Assembly: GCF_900291985.1 (NCBI RefSeq)
Contig: NZ_LT985980.1
Span: forward strand, 3,060,001-3,124,000
Reading direction: 5' to 3'
DNA: 64,000 nt
Source: Lysinibacillus timonensis
GTDB lineage: Bacteria; Bacillota; Bacilli; Bacillales_A; Planococcaceae
The stretch's first letter is position 1, and each line of letters begins with the position of its first letter. This document shows, in pieces, positions 51,358 through 61,410 of the stretch. A model generated the notes under the pieces. It saw only the letters and a program-made list of their open reading frames with translations. It was not told where the DNA came from and searched no databases. A program made the position numbers and the translations under genes.

Positions 51358-52359
51358 CTACTTCAAATCCTCCATCAATGAAGTACTATGAATGGTATGT
51401 CTTTTCGCAGTTGGGTCAATATATAATTTCGCGCTACTCACTGCGATGGGAGCCTCGCCAAATCCAGTCACAATTAATTTTGTTTTACCTTCATACGTAC
51501 ATACATCACCTGCAGTAAAAATTCCTGGTATATTTGTTTCCATCTTACTATTGACTACAATTGAATTTCTCTCAAGTGTTAGTCCCCAATCTTTAATAGG
51601 TCCAAGAGAAGAGAGGAAACCATAGTTCACAATCACTTCATCAATATCTATTGTTTCTTTTCTAGATCCTTTAACTTCCTCTAAAACCACTTGCTCAATT
51701 CGTTCAGTACCAATTAATTCAGTTGGCACAAATGGTGTCATTATATGAACTGTAGAATTTTTTAGATTTTCAACACTACTTTCGTGCGCGCGGAAAACAT
51801 CCCGACGGTGAACAAGTATAACCTCCTTTGCAATTGGCTCTAACATTAATGACCAGTCAACAGCCGAATCACCGCCACCAAACACCATTACACGTTTTTG
51901 AGCAAATTGGTTCAGATCGTTGATGAAGTAATGAATATTGACACCTTCAAATTTCTCTGCACCTTCAAGTTGTAATTTTCTTGGTTGAAAAGCGCCGTTA
52001 CCAGCAGTAATAATAATCGTTTTCGTTAAATGAATTTCTGTATTCGTCGTTAATTTAAATGTGCCGTCATCAAGTCTTTCTAACGTTTCAACCGCTTGCT
52101 CTAAACAAATAGTAGGGTGAAATTGATTCATCTGTTCTTTTAAATGATCGACAAGATCCTGAGCGCGTACTTTAGGGAAACCTGGAACATCATATATAAA
52201 CTTTTCGGGATATAATGCGGTTAATTGTCCTCCAAGCTGTGGTAGACTTTCAATCAGTTTTACAGAACATTGTCGTAAACCTCCATAAAAAGCTGTAAAT
52301 AAACCAACTGGACCAGCACCGATTATCGTAATGTCATAAACTTCGTTGTCTTGTTGCAA
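51358..52359 (-). CDS. Ferredoxin-NADP(+) reductase, YumC/YcgT (thioredoxin-reductase-like) type
   Basis: A 333-residue flavoprotein. The FAD motif is [19 protein letters not shown] (about residues 8-26), the NADP motif is [18 protein letters not shown] (about 152-169), and [20 protein letters not shown] binds FAD near the C-terminus. The CxxC of thioredoxin reductase is missing, which places it with type-2 ferredoxin/flavodoxin-NADP reductases. It supplies electrons to or from ferredoxin in the cytoplasm. TTG 52359 follows AAGGAGTGAGG; the longer frame from 52407 is not supported. Confidence 0.9.
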   Translation of the reverse strand: MQQDNEVYDITIIGAGPVGLFTAFYGGLRQCSVKLIESLPQLGGQLTALYPEKFIYDVPGFPKVRAQDLVDHLKEQMNQFHPTICLEQAVETLERLDDGTFKLTTNTEIHLTKTIIITAGNGAFQPRKLQLEGAEKFEGVNIHYFINDLNQFAQKRVMVFGGGDSAVDWSLMLEPIAKEVILVHRRDVFRAHESSVENLKNSTVHIMTPFVPTELIGTERIEQVVLEEVKGSRKETIDIDEVIVNYGFLSSLGPIKDWGLTLERNSIVVNSKMETNIPGIFTAGDVCTYEGKTKLIVTGFGEAPIAVSSAKLYIDPTAKRHTIHSTSLMEDLK

Positions 52360-52617
52360 ACTTTCCTCACTCCTTAAGCAGCTAATATCACTACTAGACT
52401 TAACCATTTATATAAAACAAATTCTTAGACGGATAAAATAATTGATTGAAGCTAGAAATTTCTTATAGCATATTTGAATTGCCGCCATCTTGATACTTTA
52501 TTTATCTTATGTTAATTTCAATTTCTATAGGATAAAACAAATATCTTTATATATCTAAGAGTAGGTGATGGTTGAAAAAGCCTAAAAGACAAACCTGTCA
52601 AAAGTCCCCTTGAAAAT

Positions 52618-52660
52618 AAAACAGCTATCAATGAAAGTTACTTTCATTGACAGCTGTTTA
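52618..52660 (-). terminator. Terminator of the LCP gene
   Basis: TAAACAGCTGTCAATGAAAG pairs with CTTTCATTGATAGCTGTTTT on the minus strand and runs into a T-rich tract. Confidence 0.88.
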
Positions 52661-52669
52661 TAATAGATT

Positions 52670-53599
52670 TTATTCAATTTCAAGATGCTCATTTAATTCT
52701 TTACTTACCTGTGCAACTTCATTTTCATCAAGGATGTAGTACCAAAGTTCACCAATAAATTGACCATAACCTTGTTCGAATTGTATTTGTTCAATGCTTT
52801 TATCAAGTTGATTGTACAATTCCGGCATTTCCGTTATTTCTTTCATTGTAAAGTTCATTTTAACATTTGAACCTAATATATTAAAAATCTCATTTAACTG
52901 CAGTACAATTTGTGGATTTTTTACCTCTGCAAATAAAGCCTCAAGCAATTGTTTTTGTCTAATTTGACGTCCAAAATCTCCACGTGGATCTTCTTTGCGA
53001 ATTCGTGAATAGACAAGTGCTTCATCACCATTTAATGTAATTTTCCCTTTAGGGAAGTTATATCCTTTATGGAATAAATCAATATCGTTTTCGACTTCAA
53101 TTCCTCCCACAGCATCGATCACGCTTAAAAACCCTTCCATGTTTACAGATACATAATAATCGATAGGTATGTTTAGTAAATTTTCTACAGTATCAATGCT
53201 CATCGGGATGCCACCTCTAGCATAGGCATGGTTAATTTTTTCGGTAGTATTATTACCAATTATTTCAACACGTGCATCCCTAGGAATACTTAACATTTTA
53301 ATGGTCCCTAAATTCGGGTTCACCGTTATAACAATCATCGTGTCTGTTCTTCCAACGTCATTTTCACGTTCATCAACCCCGAGTAATAATACTGAAAAAG
53401 GTTCTTTGTGAATGGTTTTATCTGGAGTATCAATCACAGGGGTATTTCCTTCCAGTGTATTCATTTTACTTAAAGCTTGTTGAAAAGAATAATACTGGAT
53501 CCCAACATAACTAATTAGTAAAGTTAGTAAACCTAAAAAAGAATAAAGAAAAATCTTTTTCGAATTCTTATTTTTTCGTCTTTTTGTTCGTGTCTCCAT
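52670..53599 (-). CDS. LytR-CpsA-Psr (LCP) family cell-wall ligase
   Basis: A 309-residue membrane-anchored protein. A basic N-terminus (TRTKRRKNKNSKK) is followed by one helix (about residues 15-35) and an external LCP domain. Family motifs are FSVLLLGVDERENDVGRTDT, MLSIPRDARVEI, KINHAYARGG and, near the end, RIRKEDPRGDFGRQIRQKQL with the conserved arginines. LCP enzymes transfer wall teichoic acid or similar glycopolymers from lipid carrier to peptidoglycan. ATG 53599 follows TTGAGGGATAT; the longer frame to 53806 adds a non-homologous extension. Confidence 0.92.
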   Translation of the reverse strand: METRTKRRKNKNSKKIFLYSFLGLLTLLISYVGIQYYSFQQALSKMNTLEGNTPVIDTPDKTIHKEPFSVLLLGVDERENDVGRTDTMIVITVNPNLGTIKMLSIPRDARVEIIGNNTTEKINHAYARGGIPMSIDTVENLLNIPIDYYVSVNMEGFLSVIDAVGGIEVENDIDLFHKGYNFPKGKITLNGDEALVYSRIRKEDPRGDFGRQIRQKQLLEALFAEVKNPQIVLQLNEIFNILGSNVKMNFTMKEITEMPELYNQLDKSIEQIQFEQGYGQFIGELWYYILDENEVAQVSKELNEHLEIE

Positions 53600-53882
53600 A
53601 TATCCCTCAATTGAATTCATTTTGTAATTTGGAAAACCAATAAAACTAATATAAGTATAATGTATTAACATGAATTCTACTATTCTATGTTTTAAAATTT
53701 CTACTTTAGTACTTTTTAATTCACCTATCGACAAAATAATAGTGTCATAGTTATGACGAATAACATCAAAAAATGTTACATATTTCAACAAATTTTTCTT
53801 TATCAATATTTGTTTGGCTATCTAACTTTCACAATCAATGGGCTATTTGCATATGGTAGCTAAATAAGGGGTGAAGAAATAG

Positions 53883-55964
53883 ATGTGTAAATTTTTATTT
53901 CCCGCTCTATTGGCTGGTCCGATGATCCGTCGGGTAGAATCTACTCAAGCTTTTATTTGGGTAGTTACCAGTAAAGATTATAAGATACATGCAGATTTCT
54001 ATGAAATAACGAAAGATAATGAAAAAGACCATTATTCCAGCATGAAAACTAAAACTGAAACACAATCAATCCGTTTAGGAGAATTTTTGTTTATCCATTT
54101 AATTAGAATATCTCCTAAGACAGGTCAATTTCCTACAGATAAATTAATTGGTTATAACCTACACTTTGTCAATCAGGAAGAATCAATGAATTTAGACGAT
54201 TTTGGACTTCTTACCCATTCTAATCCAAATAGTATTATATATGATTCATTCTACATACCAAAGAAGGGGAAGAGGCAAGCAGCTAGGTTTTTGTTCGGTT
54301 CATGTAGGAAATCTCATGGTGAAGGGGATGACACTTTATTAAATGGAGATAGATTACTAGCAGAGAATAGTCGAAATATACAACAACGACCTGAGGCGCT
54401 CTTTTTAATGGGAGACCAAATATATGCAGATGACGTTCCAGATCCACTGTTTCGACCAATAAATATATTAGGAAAAGCCTTAATGGGTATTGAAGAGGAT
54501 TTATCAGCACTAGATAGTAGAATAGCAAGCAAACCATTTAATTTGGATTTATATAAAGTAAATAGCCGTAAATCTGTCATGAATAAATTAGCCAAATTTA
54601 CTTCAGGGAAGTCTTCCAACCATCTGATCCAATATGGTGAATATGCAACGATGTATTTGTTTTCTTGGAGTCCTGTTCTTTGGACATTAGCTAGAAGACA
54701 TGAACTTTTTGAAACGTTTGAAGAAGCCTTTGAGAATGACCATATTAGAATAAGGTCAAAAAGTGAAAAGTTAAAGCAATTGGAACAGGCGAAGTTACGA
54801 AGACGATATACCGCTCAGGAACAAGCGCTGAATAATGGTGAGTATGATTCCTATCAAGTTAGAAGATTATTAGCGAACATTCCTACGTATATGATTTTTG
54901 ATGATCACGATATTACAGATGATTGGAATATTTCAGCGGAGTGGAAGGAGGCTGTTCAAACATCACCTATAGGTAGACATATAGTAGCTAACGGTTTGTC
55001 TGCATATTGGGCATTTCAAGCATGGGGAAATCAGCCTGAAATTTTCCGTAAGGACTTTATCAATCTGATGGAAAGTTATTTTGAGCATTTGCGAAATGGC
55101 CAAGTAATGGTTCATCATGAAAGATGGGTCAAAATGTTATGGGGACATCATCCATGGCATTTCACGACACCAACAAGCACTAGCGCATTATTTCTCGATA
55201 CCCGAACCAAACGAGAGTATGGCCAAGCAAAAAACGAGGGGCAACAGTTAGGCGATGTGAGTCCTCCTCAGCTTATAAATACATTCGAATTGGAAGCATT
55301 AAGAAAACAATTAAAAAACAGTGGTTGGAAAAAGGGAACACCATTAATGATTATATCACCAACACCAATCATTGGGTTCGAATTAGTAGAGACAATCGTA
55401 TCTCAGTTCGTTCCGCCATTACAAATGCTGGGTGTTCATGTTCAAACGATTTTTGATATGGAAGCTTGGAGATACAATGGTAAGGGACTAACGAACATAC
55501 TTGAACAACTGGCAAGGTGGAAGCCGGATCCATGCATCATTCTATCAGGTGATGTCCATTATAGTTTTTCGGTTAGTTCTTCTGTTTCTTTTGCTAATGG
55601 TCGAACTCTAAAGGTGAAGCAAATTACTTCAAGCCCCATTAAAAATATGAGCTTTCATAGCATAGGAAAACTTGTGAAAGCAGCAGCAACCTTTGATCGG
55701 TTATTTCAGGAAGATCCTAAGATTTACCGCTACTGTGACAATTCATTTCAAATTCAAAATGTTAATAAAGACCAACTACCTAATAAAAAGTATTTGTGGA
55801 AGGATCAATTAAGCTATGATTTCGTTGACCGGTATTCCATTATAGAAACTGAAAACACATTAAGTTATCTAGCAATCACTAAAAATAATATAGAAAACCA
55901 ATTTTTAAAGGCGCCTGAATCAGTTCATAATAGCGAACTTGAAAATAAGGGTAGCGAGAAATAA
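53883..55964 (+). CDS. PhoD-like metallophosphatase
   Basis: A 693-residue protein of the PhoD-like/alkaline-phosphatase-D group. Metal-binding segments are FLMGDQIYADDVPDP (about residue 178), MIFDDHDITDDWN (about 338) and IILSGDVHYSFSVSS (about 554), with FLFGSCRKSHGEGDD before them. It lacks a twin-arginine signal, unlike secreted PhoD, so it may be cytoplasmic. It would hydrolyse phosphomono- or diesters. The ATG follows GGGGTGAAGAAATAG. It has its own bidirectional terminator. The inserts around 225-330 and the C-terminal tail are family-variable. Confidence 0.85.
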   Translation: MCKFLFPALLAGPMIRRVESTQAFIWVVTSKDYKIHADFYEITKDNEKDHYSSMKTKTETQSIRLGEFLFIHLIRISPKTGQFPTDKLIGYNLHFVNQEESMNLDDFGLLTHSNPNSIIYDSFYIPKKGKRQAARFLFGSCRKSHGEGDDTLLNGDRLLAENSRNIQQRPEALFLMGDQIYADDVPDPLFRPINILGKALMGIEEDLSALDSRIASKPFNLDLYKVNSRKSVMNKLAKFTSGKSSNHLIQYGEYATMYLFSWSPVLWTLARRHELFETFEEAFENDHIRIRSKSEKLKQLEQAKLRRRYTAQEQALNNGEYDSYQVRRLLANIPTYMIFDDHDITDDWNISAEWKEAVQTSPIGRHIVANGLSAYWAFQAWGNQPEIFRKDFINLMESYFEHLRNGQVMVHHERWVKMLWGHHPWHFTTPTSTSALFLDTRTKREYGQAKNEGQQLGDVSPPQLINTFELEALRKQLKNSGWKKGTPLMIISPTPIIGFELVETIVSQFVPPLQMLGVHVQTIFDMEAWRYNGKGLTNILEQLARWKPDPCIILSGDVHYSFSVSSSVSFANGRTLKVKQITSSPIKNMSFHSIGKLVKAAATFDRLFQEDPKIYRYCDNSFQIQNVNKDQLPNKKYLWKDQLSYDFVDRYSIIETENTLSYLAITKNNIENQFLKAPESVHNSELENKGSEK

Positions 55965-56009
55965 TTTTTTTTATGGGATACTTAAAGATTTATAGAATTA
56001 ACTGATAAA

Positions 56010-56049
56010 AAAGGAGAAAGCGATGAATTCTAAACGCTTTCTCCTTTAT
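56010..56049. terminator. Bidirectional terminator
   Basis: AAAGGAGAAAGCG / CGCTTTCTCCTTT between convergent genes. TTTTTTATC follows on the minus strand and TTTATTTG on the plus strand. Confidence 0.85.
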
Positions 56050-56061
56050 TTGAAACTTTCA

Positions 56062-56607
56062 TTAGCCTCTATTTAATAGAGGTACTTTTTTTAATACCAC
56101 ACAAACTGGAATGGCAATAATAAGTCCTAAAATATTTTGTACTAAATCGCCAGGAATCGAAGCCATTGGCGCTATCCAGTTACCATATAAAATGCCTTCA
56201 CCTACGTAATAAACAGCGATCATAAAAGGCATAGATACAATCATCCCAATTAAGTTAAGGGCTATGCTATTACCAGTGCGGCCGCTAGACCACGCAATTT
56301 TCCCGACAATAAAACCTTGTAACCCACGTGCCACAAACGTAATCGGTGCCCACAACGTCCAGCCTCCAACAATGTCAAATAATGCCATTCCGACAGAACC
56401 AGCGATTGCTCCTTTTTTAGGTCCGAATAAAATAGACGCAATAAAAAGCATTGCTGTACCAAGGTGGACAAGACCACCATTAGCGGATATCGGTAGTTTA
56501 ATGTTTAAAAATACAGTAGAAACGAAAACAAGAGCAATCAATAATGCCGTAATAATTAAATCAAAAGTTTTATTGCGTGTTGCTGAATAACTCTGCATTT
56601 GTTGCAT
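56062..56607 (-). CDS. ECF-transporter S component (vitamin uptake, substrate unknown)
   Basis: A 181-residue protein with six membrane helices. Family stretches are FDLIITALLIALVFVSTVFL, ANGGLVHLGTAMLFIASILF, GPKKGAIAGSVGMALFDIVG and APITFVARGLQGFIVGKIA. It is the HmpT/PdxU/riboflavin-type S component that binds a vitamin and docks on a shared EcfAA'T module. It is solitary, so it should use the general ECF module encoded elsewhere. No known riboswitch is seen in its 5' region. The ATG follows AAGGAAGG. Confidence 0.85.
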   Translation of the reverse strand: MQQMQSYSATRNKTFDLIITALLIALVFVSTVFLNIKLPISANGGLVHLGTAMLFIASILFGPKKGAIAGSVGMALFDIVGGWTLWAPITFVARGLQGFIVGKIAWSSGRTGNSIALNLIGMIVSMPFMIAVYYVGEGILYGNWIAPMASIPGDLVQNILGLIIAIPVCVVLKKVPLLNRG

Positions 56608-57201
56608 AATATAACCAACCTTCCTTTTAATACAGTGAATTTAACGTTAACAATATCAAAACGCTGACTTCAGTTAAAGTGTCAATATTTGATAAAATAA
56701 CAAGGTCAGTTTGTATAGCAATTTAACAGATGAACAAGAATGGGATAAACTTATTTGAATACAGAGGTGCCTAAGTAGGTAAATTACCATTTAAACATGG
56801 AATCCAAAAGGCATCATTTTCGTTATAAATTATGATGATTTATAATCGAGAGACGAACAATGTTATAGAAATGGAAGGGGCTGTTTAACTATCACTACAA
56901 CATGAAGAAATATTAAAAGAAGATTTCTACGATGAAAGTGAAGGTTTTCTAGGAATTAACAATGGCTGGCCGGCGATCTTGAGTAATCTTAAAAATTTTT
57001 AGAAACAGGAGAAACCTTGCCTCCGTTACATATTTAATCGTGTAGTTTGAATTTATAGAATTCTATTATGCTTATTTTCACTAATGAAATGATGGTTCGA
57101 AAATAAGTCCTATAAAACGTCAAAAGTTTATATAATATTATTTATGTGCAAATAGGGGGCGTAGAGAGTATCACAACTTACTATAAATACGGAGGGGAAT
57201 T
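56608..57201. other. Intergenic stretch with a decayed gene end
   Basis: Apart from the AHSA1 remnant at 56889-57037, this stretch shows only AT-rich sequence. It includes a TTAACGTTAA palindrome at about 56641-56650 in the ECF S-component promoter region, which could be an operator. Confidence 0.4.
56889..57037 (+). pseudogene. 3' remnant of an AHSA1/SRPBCC-family gene
   Basis: A frame with no start reads HEEILKEDFYDESEGFLGIN then NGWPAILSNLKNF, and stops at TAG 57000-57002. One extra T in the T-run would continue it as LETGETLPPLHI with a stop at 57035-57037. 'GWP.VLSNLK..LETG' is the usual C-terminus of AHSA1-like proteins. The 5' two-thirds of the gene is gone. Confidence 0.6.
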
Positions 57202-58446
57202 ATGGAATTTATTCATAACCAACTTGTAGGATATGGAGTGGGCGATACATGGGCTGACTATCTTTCTGTAACAATCATGATTGCGGCTATAGCAATTATT
57301 TGTATCATAGCAAATTTTATTACGAAAAAAGTGGTCATTCGATTTATTACTCATATCGTAAACAATAACAAATATAAATGGGATAAAATACTCTTGGAAC
57401 GGAAGGTATTTCACAAATTATCTCATATTGTGCCTGCGGTTATTATTCATTACTTTGCTTCAACCTTTCCAAGCTATCAACATTTAATTGAGAAGTTATC
57501 CGTTACATATATCATTATTATCATGTTGAGTGTAATGAATAGCTTATTAAGTGCCATTAACGATATATATCAAACATATGAAATATCGAAGGTTAAGCCA
57601 ATAAAAGGATACATTCAAGTAGCAAAAATAATCCTTTTCATCCTAGGCAGTATTATAATTATTGCTCATTTAATTGGGGAGAGCCCAATCCTTCTTCTAA
57701 GTGGTATAGGAGCATTATCAGCAGTATTCATGTTAGTTTTTAGAGATTCAATTCTAGGACTCGTTGCAGGTATACAGTTAACAGCCAACGATATGGTACG
57801 CGTCGGTGATTGGATAGAAATGCCGAAGTATGGTGCAAATGGAGATGTAATTGATATCTCTTTAAATACAGTAAAGGTACAAAATTTCGATCGCACCATT
57901 ACAACGATCCCAAGCTATGCACTCATTTCCGATTCATTTATTAACTGGCGAGGAATGCAAGCTTCAGGAGGACGCAGGTTAAAACGGTCTTTGTTAATTG
58001 ATACAACGAGTATTCAATTCTGTTCGGATGAAATGATTGAGAAGTGTAAAAATATCCATTATCTAAGAGATTATATTGTAGAGAGAGAACTAGAAATATC
58101 CGAGTACAATACGAAAAATAATATTAACCGAAGTAATGTAGTCAATGGTCGGGCTCTTACAAACATTGGAGTCTTTAGAGCGTATATAACTAATTACCTT
58201 CAACATCATCCAGGAATCCAAAAGGAATCCACTTTAATGGTTCGTCAGTTATCACCAAGTGAACATGGATTGCCTTTAGAGATTTATGCCTTTACAAATG
58301 ATGTAAGGTGGGCAATGTTCGAATCAATTCAAGCAGACATTTTTGATCATCTTTTTGCAATAGCGCAAGAGTTCGAACTTCGTATATTCCAAAACCCTAC
58401 AGGAAATGATTTGAAAATAGCTCGTTATGAATACATATCAGAATAA
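57202..58446 (+). CDS. MscS-family mechanosensitive channel (YbdG-like)
   Basis: A 414-residue membrane protein. Helices occupy about residues 18-40, 68-85, 93-115 and 135-195. The pore helix and MscS core read SGIGALSAVFMLVFRDSILG and LVAGIQLTANDMVRVGDWIE, and the beta domain has MPKYGANGDVIDISLNTVKV and TIPSYALISDSFINWRGMQ. The long insertion after RRLKRSLLID is typical of YbdG/YnaI-type channels. It releases solutes on hypo-osmotic shock or tunes membrane stress. The ATG follows GGAGGGG. It is monocistronic. Confidence 0.9.
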   Translation: MEFIHNQLVGYGVGDTWADYLSVTIMIAAIAIICIIANFITKKVVIRFITHIVNNNKYKWDKILLERKVFHKLSHIVPAVIIHYFASTFPSYQHLIEKLSVTYIIIIMLSVMNSLLSAINDIYQTYEISKVKPIKGYIQVAKIILFILGSIIIIAHLIGESPILLLSGIGALSAVFMLVFRDSILGLVAGIQLTANDMVRVGDWIEMPKYGANGDVIDISLNTVKVQNFDRTITTIPSYALISDSFINWRGMQASGGRRLKRSLLIDTTSIQFCSDEMIEKCKNIHYLRDYIVERELEISEYNTKNNINRSNVVNGRALTNIGVFRAYITNYLQHHPGIQKESTLMVRQLSPSEHGLPLEIYAFTNDVRWAMFESIQADIFDHLFAIAQEFELRIFQNPTGNDLKIARYEYISE

Positions 58447-58592
58447 ACTCTATAAAAATGTGGGGGCATTGGAATTTGACCTATAATATAGATGTAAAAC
58501 GTTTGTTATGCTTAAATAAGGAATGATATATTCATAAACTGTGATAAAATAATTAAAAGTAATTAAACAAACAAGAAAATGCGGGTGTTAGG

Positions 58593-59156
58593 GTGAAAAG
58601 ATCAAATTTTTTTAAAGAATTATGGGGATGGCTTGTTTCAATTGTCATTGCATTTGTATGTATCTGGTTAGTTCGAGAATTCCTATTTACACCTGTTGCA
58701 GTGGATGGTGCATCTATGATGCCTACATTTGAAGATGGAGATCGAGTCATTGTAAATAGGATTGGGCCTAGAATGATGGGTTACGATCATTTCGATGTCA
58801 TCGTTTTCGAAGCTAAAAAGGATACGAATTATATAAAACGTGTAATCGGTCTTCCAGGTGATACAATTGAATATAAAAATGATGTACTTTATATTAACGG
58901 TGAAAAATACGAGGAGCCGTATTTGGATGAATACAAAAGTATGTTAGGTGAGAACGAAACATTGACGGAAGATTTCAAAATGGAAGAGTATTTAGGTGAA
59001 ACTGAGGTACCTGAAGGAACTTTATTCGTTTTAGGTGATAACCGTCAATATAGTAGTGATAGTCGTGATCCTCGAGTTGGCTTTGTACCAATGGATAAAG
59101 TACTAGGTAAAGCAGGATTGGTATTCTGGCCGTTTGATAACATTGGTATTAAGTAA
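58593..59156 (+). CDS. lepB: Signal peptidase I
   Basis: A 187-residue type I signal peptidase with one N-terminal anchor (about residues 11-27). The catalytic serine is S41 in VDGASMMPTF and the general base is K82 in DTNYIKRVIGLPGD; box E is GDNRQYSSDSRDPRVGFV. It cleaves Sec and Tat signal peptides on the outer face of the membrane. The protein matches Bacillus SipS/SipT in size. GTG 58593 follows GGTGTTAGG. It may be one of several paralogues in the genome. Confidence 0.93.
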   Translation: MKRSNFFKELWGWLVSIVIAFVCIWLVREFLFTPVAVDGASMMPTFEDGDRVIVNRIGPRMMGYDHFDVIVFEAKKDTNYIKRVIGLPGDTIEYKNDVLYINGEKYEEPYLDEYKSMLGENETLTEDFKMEEYLGETEVPEGTLFVLGDNRQYSSDSRDPRVGFVPMDKVLGKAGLVFWPFDNIGIK

Positions 59157-59210
59157 TGATTAAGTAATGATGATTTATGTGGAAAAATAACAATTGAAAA
59201 ATTTTTAATA

Positions 59211-59247
59211 AAAACAGGTTAATCTTACTCAAATTAACCTGTTTTTA
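59211..59247. terminator. Intrinsic terminator
   Basis: AAACAGGTTAAT / ATTAACCTGTTT with TTTATT after it. It lies between convergent genes. Confidence 0.85.
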
Positions 59248-59273
59248 TTATCTCCGCATGTACAAAAAAATGA

Positions 59274-59672
59274 TTACTTAGTAGCAATGTGAATTTCAAT
59301 TTCTCCATTAGGGTAATACTTTTCAAAATCATATGAGTATGCTCTTTCAAGTAAACCTGATTCTTCTAGTTCCCATATTTGGCCCCAAGTTTTAATGATG
59401 CCTTGCTCGTCCGTATGGTCTACGTTAAATACCTCATATTTCGTGTCATTAGATAAATATATGATTGATGCACTATTATTCTCTTCAATAGCAACACTTA
59501 AAGAGTAGTCCCCTTTATAGTTACTATCGTAATCGTAGTAAACGCCATATACTGCCTCCTGATAGTTAACTAATTTACGTGAAGCTTCTTCCCATAAACT
59601 TTTGATTTTCCCCATCATTTGCTCATCATTAAAATTATTTGTTCTAATGCTGTTGATGATATATAGGTTCAT
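59274..59672 (-). CDS. Stand-alone GyrI-like effector-binding domain protein
   Basis: A 132-residue single-domain protein. IKSLWEEASRKLVNYQEAVY, AVYGVYYDYDSNYKGDYSLS and the C-terminal WELEESGLLERAYSYDFEKY-YPNGEIEIHIA follow the SOUL/GyrI-like (Cass2, AraC effector-binding) pattern. Such proteins bind amphipathic or cationic small molecules. No HTH is fused to it. ATG 59672 is 7 nt after AAAGGAAG; ATG 59678 is too close to that site. Confidence 0.75.
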   Translation of the reverse strand: MNLYIINSIRTNNFNDEQMMGKIKSLWEEASRKLVNYQEAVYGVYYDYDSNYKGDYSLSVAIEENNSASIIYLSNDTKYEVFNVDHTDEQGIIKTWGQIWELEESGLLERAYSYDFEKYYPNGEIEIHIATK

Positions 59673-60060
59673 TTTCATTCTTCCTTTCAGATCAATTCTC
59701 TTATTTTGAAGCGGAATTCCAATAAACAGAACGAATGTTCTTTTTTATTATTATGGTATATATGTTATTTCCTGTCAATGGTTAAATAAAATTTTACTGT
59801 GCACTAGCTATCATAGAATAGCTCCAATACTTTGCTGAAAATTGCTCCTAGTCGACCAAACAACTCAAATTATTTAACCTAAAGATAAACTAAGAAATGT
59901 TAATCAAATTAATAATTAATGCACTTTTTTTGTTGGGAAAGACGAACTCGATTTGACTATAATATATTTCAAAGTGACAATAATAGTTTTATATTTGACA
60001 AATATACTTGTCAATATGAAATGTTTTGTTTACAATGGATACATGAGAGGAGTTGCTTAC

Positions 60061-60264
60061 ATGAAAAGTCGCTTGAAAGAACTTCGGGCTCGGGATGGTT
60101 TAAATCAAACCCAACTTGCAAAGCTTGCAAAGGTTTCAAGACAAACGGTTAGTTTAATTGAAAGGGAAGAATTTATCCCATCATTATTAATTGCTGTTCG
60201 AATAGCTCGAATATTTAATGAACCTGTGGAAAATGTCTTTATTATCGAGGAGGATGATTTATAA
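60061..60264 (+). CDS. Small XRE-type HTH regulator
   Basis: A 67-residue protein that is only a Cro/CI helix-turn-helix: LKELRARDGLNQTQLAKLAK, VSRQTVSLIEREEFIPSLLI and AVRIARIFNEPVENVF. ATG 60061 follows GAGGAG. The next gene begins at the base after its stop. Small XRE repressors directly before DUF3169 membrane proteins are a common Firmicutes pair, so it probably represses its own operon. Confidence 0.9.
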   Translation: MKSRLKELRARDGLNQTQLAKLAKVSRQTVSLIEREEFIPSLLIAVRIARIFNEPVENVFIIEEDDL

Positions 60265-60942
60265 ATGAAAATATTGTTTCAACTTTTAATAGGTGCTCTT
60301 ATTGGTTTTCTCGTCTCTTATGTTGCTTTAAATAATTTAGCTTTTGATCTAAGTCAATATAGCGAAATGATTGTTATTGGGATACTTGTGGCGATTCTTG
60401 TTTTACTAATACTGTGCATTGTTCTCTATACACAAATTAAAAAACTGTATAGTAGTGAAGTATTTGGTGATGAGGAAGATGAAGTGGATGCTGTCATGTA
60501 TAAGAAATTTTCGGATTTTACATTGTTCGGCCAGTCTAGTATTGTTCTATCTTTGTTAGTCCTATGTATCTCGGTTATTATGGAAATTCAAATTGTCTAC
60601 GTAGTGTTAGGAATGGTGTCTTTAATAGCCAGTTATTTATTAACATTACTTTCAGTTAATTTAATGAGATTTATTTACCCTGAACGAAATCTACCACCTC
60701 TTTCAGAAAAAAAATATGGTGAAAAACTGTTAGCTATTGCAGATGATGGAGAAAGACATGTCATGCTTATTGGATTATACAAATCGTATAACTTTGTAAG
60801 TATCGCTTTAGTTATTGCGATTTTATTTGCTACATTTTATTCAGTGTCATCTGGCAATTCACAACTATTTTCAATTATTGTGATGAGTATCGTATTATTA
60901 TGTACACATGGGAAGTATTGCATTGCCATTCGTAATAAGTAG
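60265..60942 (+). CDS. DUF3169 membrane protein
   Basis: A 225-residue protein with five to six membrane helices (residues about 4-24, 38-60, 90-115, 118-140, 170-190, 197-215) and a cytoplasmic acidic loop FGDEEDEVDAVMYKKFSDFT. EKKYGEKLLAIADDGERHVM is the family's conserved segment. Function unknown. Coupling to the XRE gene without an intergenic gap suggests a regulated envelope or immunity-like function, which is inference. Confidence 0.82.
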   Translation: MKILFQLLIGALIGFLVSYVALNNLAFDLSQYSEMIVIGILVAILVLLILCIVLYTQIKKLYSSEVFGDEEDEVDAVMYKKFSDFTLFGQSSIVLSLLVLCISVIMEIQIVYVVLGMVSLIASYLLTLLSVNLMRFIYPERNLPPLSEKKYGEKLLAIADDGERHVMLIGLYKSYNFVSIALVIAILFATFYSVSSGNSQLFSIIVMSIVLLCTHGKYCIAIRNK

Positions 60943-61097
60943 GAGATGATTTTCTTATATTAGAAAAGGGGGCTACCACCTACTCAATTATTAAAATTAA
61001 GATAAATTTTTGTAGTTTTATAAAAAAGATTGATCATTAGAAACAAAATTCAATTATAAAAAATAAAGATTGATAATTTATAATAAAGTTTGATTAT

Positions 61098-61130
61098 AAT
61101 CCTGTATTGAAATGCAGGATTTTTCTTATT
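61098..61130 (+). terminator. Intrinsic terminator of XRE/DUF3169 operon
   Basis: ATCCTG / CAGGAT around a 10-nt loop, followed by TTTTTCTT, 155 bp after the stop codon. Confidence 0.75.
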
Positions 61131-61229
61131 CCACAATCGGGGCTATATTATGAGATAGAGTGGATGGATTCATCAATTAATGAGAGGTTCGGTACCACAT
61201 TTTTAAGGACAACTATGAAAGTAAAATTA

Positions 61230-61410
61230 ACGGAGATTTTCCGGTTAAATGCCGAATACATCTATATTCTGGGGTAAATAAGGGGGGATTTTCCGACTAT
61301 GCAGAAGAAAATTCTCCATTTTCGCCATTTTCGAGTTGATAGGCGGAATTTCTCCGTCTATTTCAGTAATTTTTTATTCTATTTTTTAATTAAGCGGAAA
61401 TTTTCCGGCT
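61230..61410. repeat. Four-palindrome repeat array, copy B
   Basis: The CCG ends of four palindromes lie at 61243, 61295, 61356 and 61407: spacings 52, 61 and 51 bp, identical to copy A at 15388-15569. Elements read CGGAGATTTTCCG, GGGGGATTTTCCG, GCGGAATTTCTCCG and GCGGAAATTTTCCG. The DNA between elements has diverged from copy A but stays AT-rich and alignable (for example ...TTTTTTAATATAAGCGG versus TTTTTTAATTAAGCGG). No gene spans 60943-61893. Confidence 0.75.
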
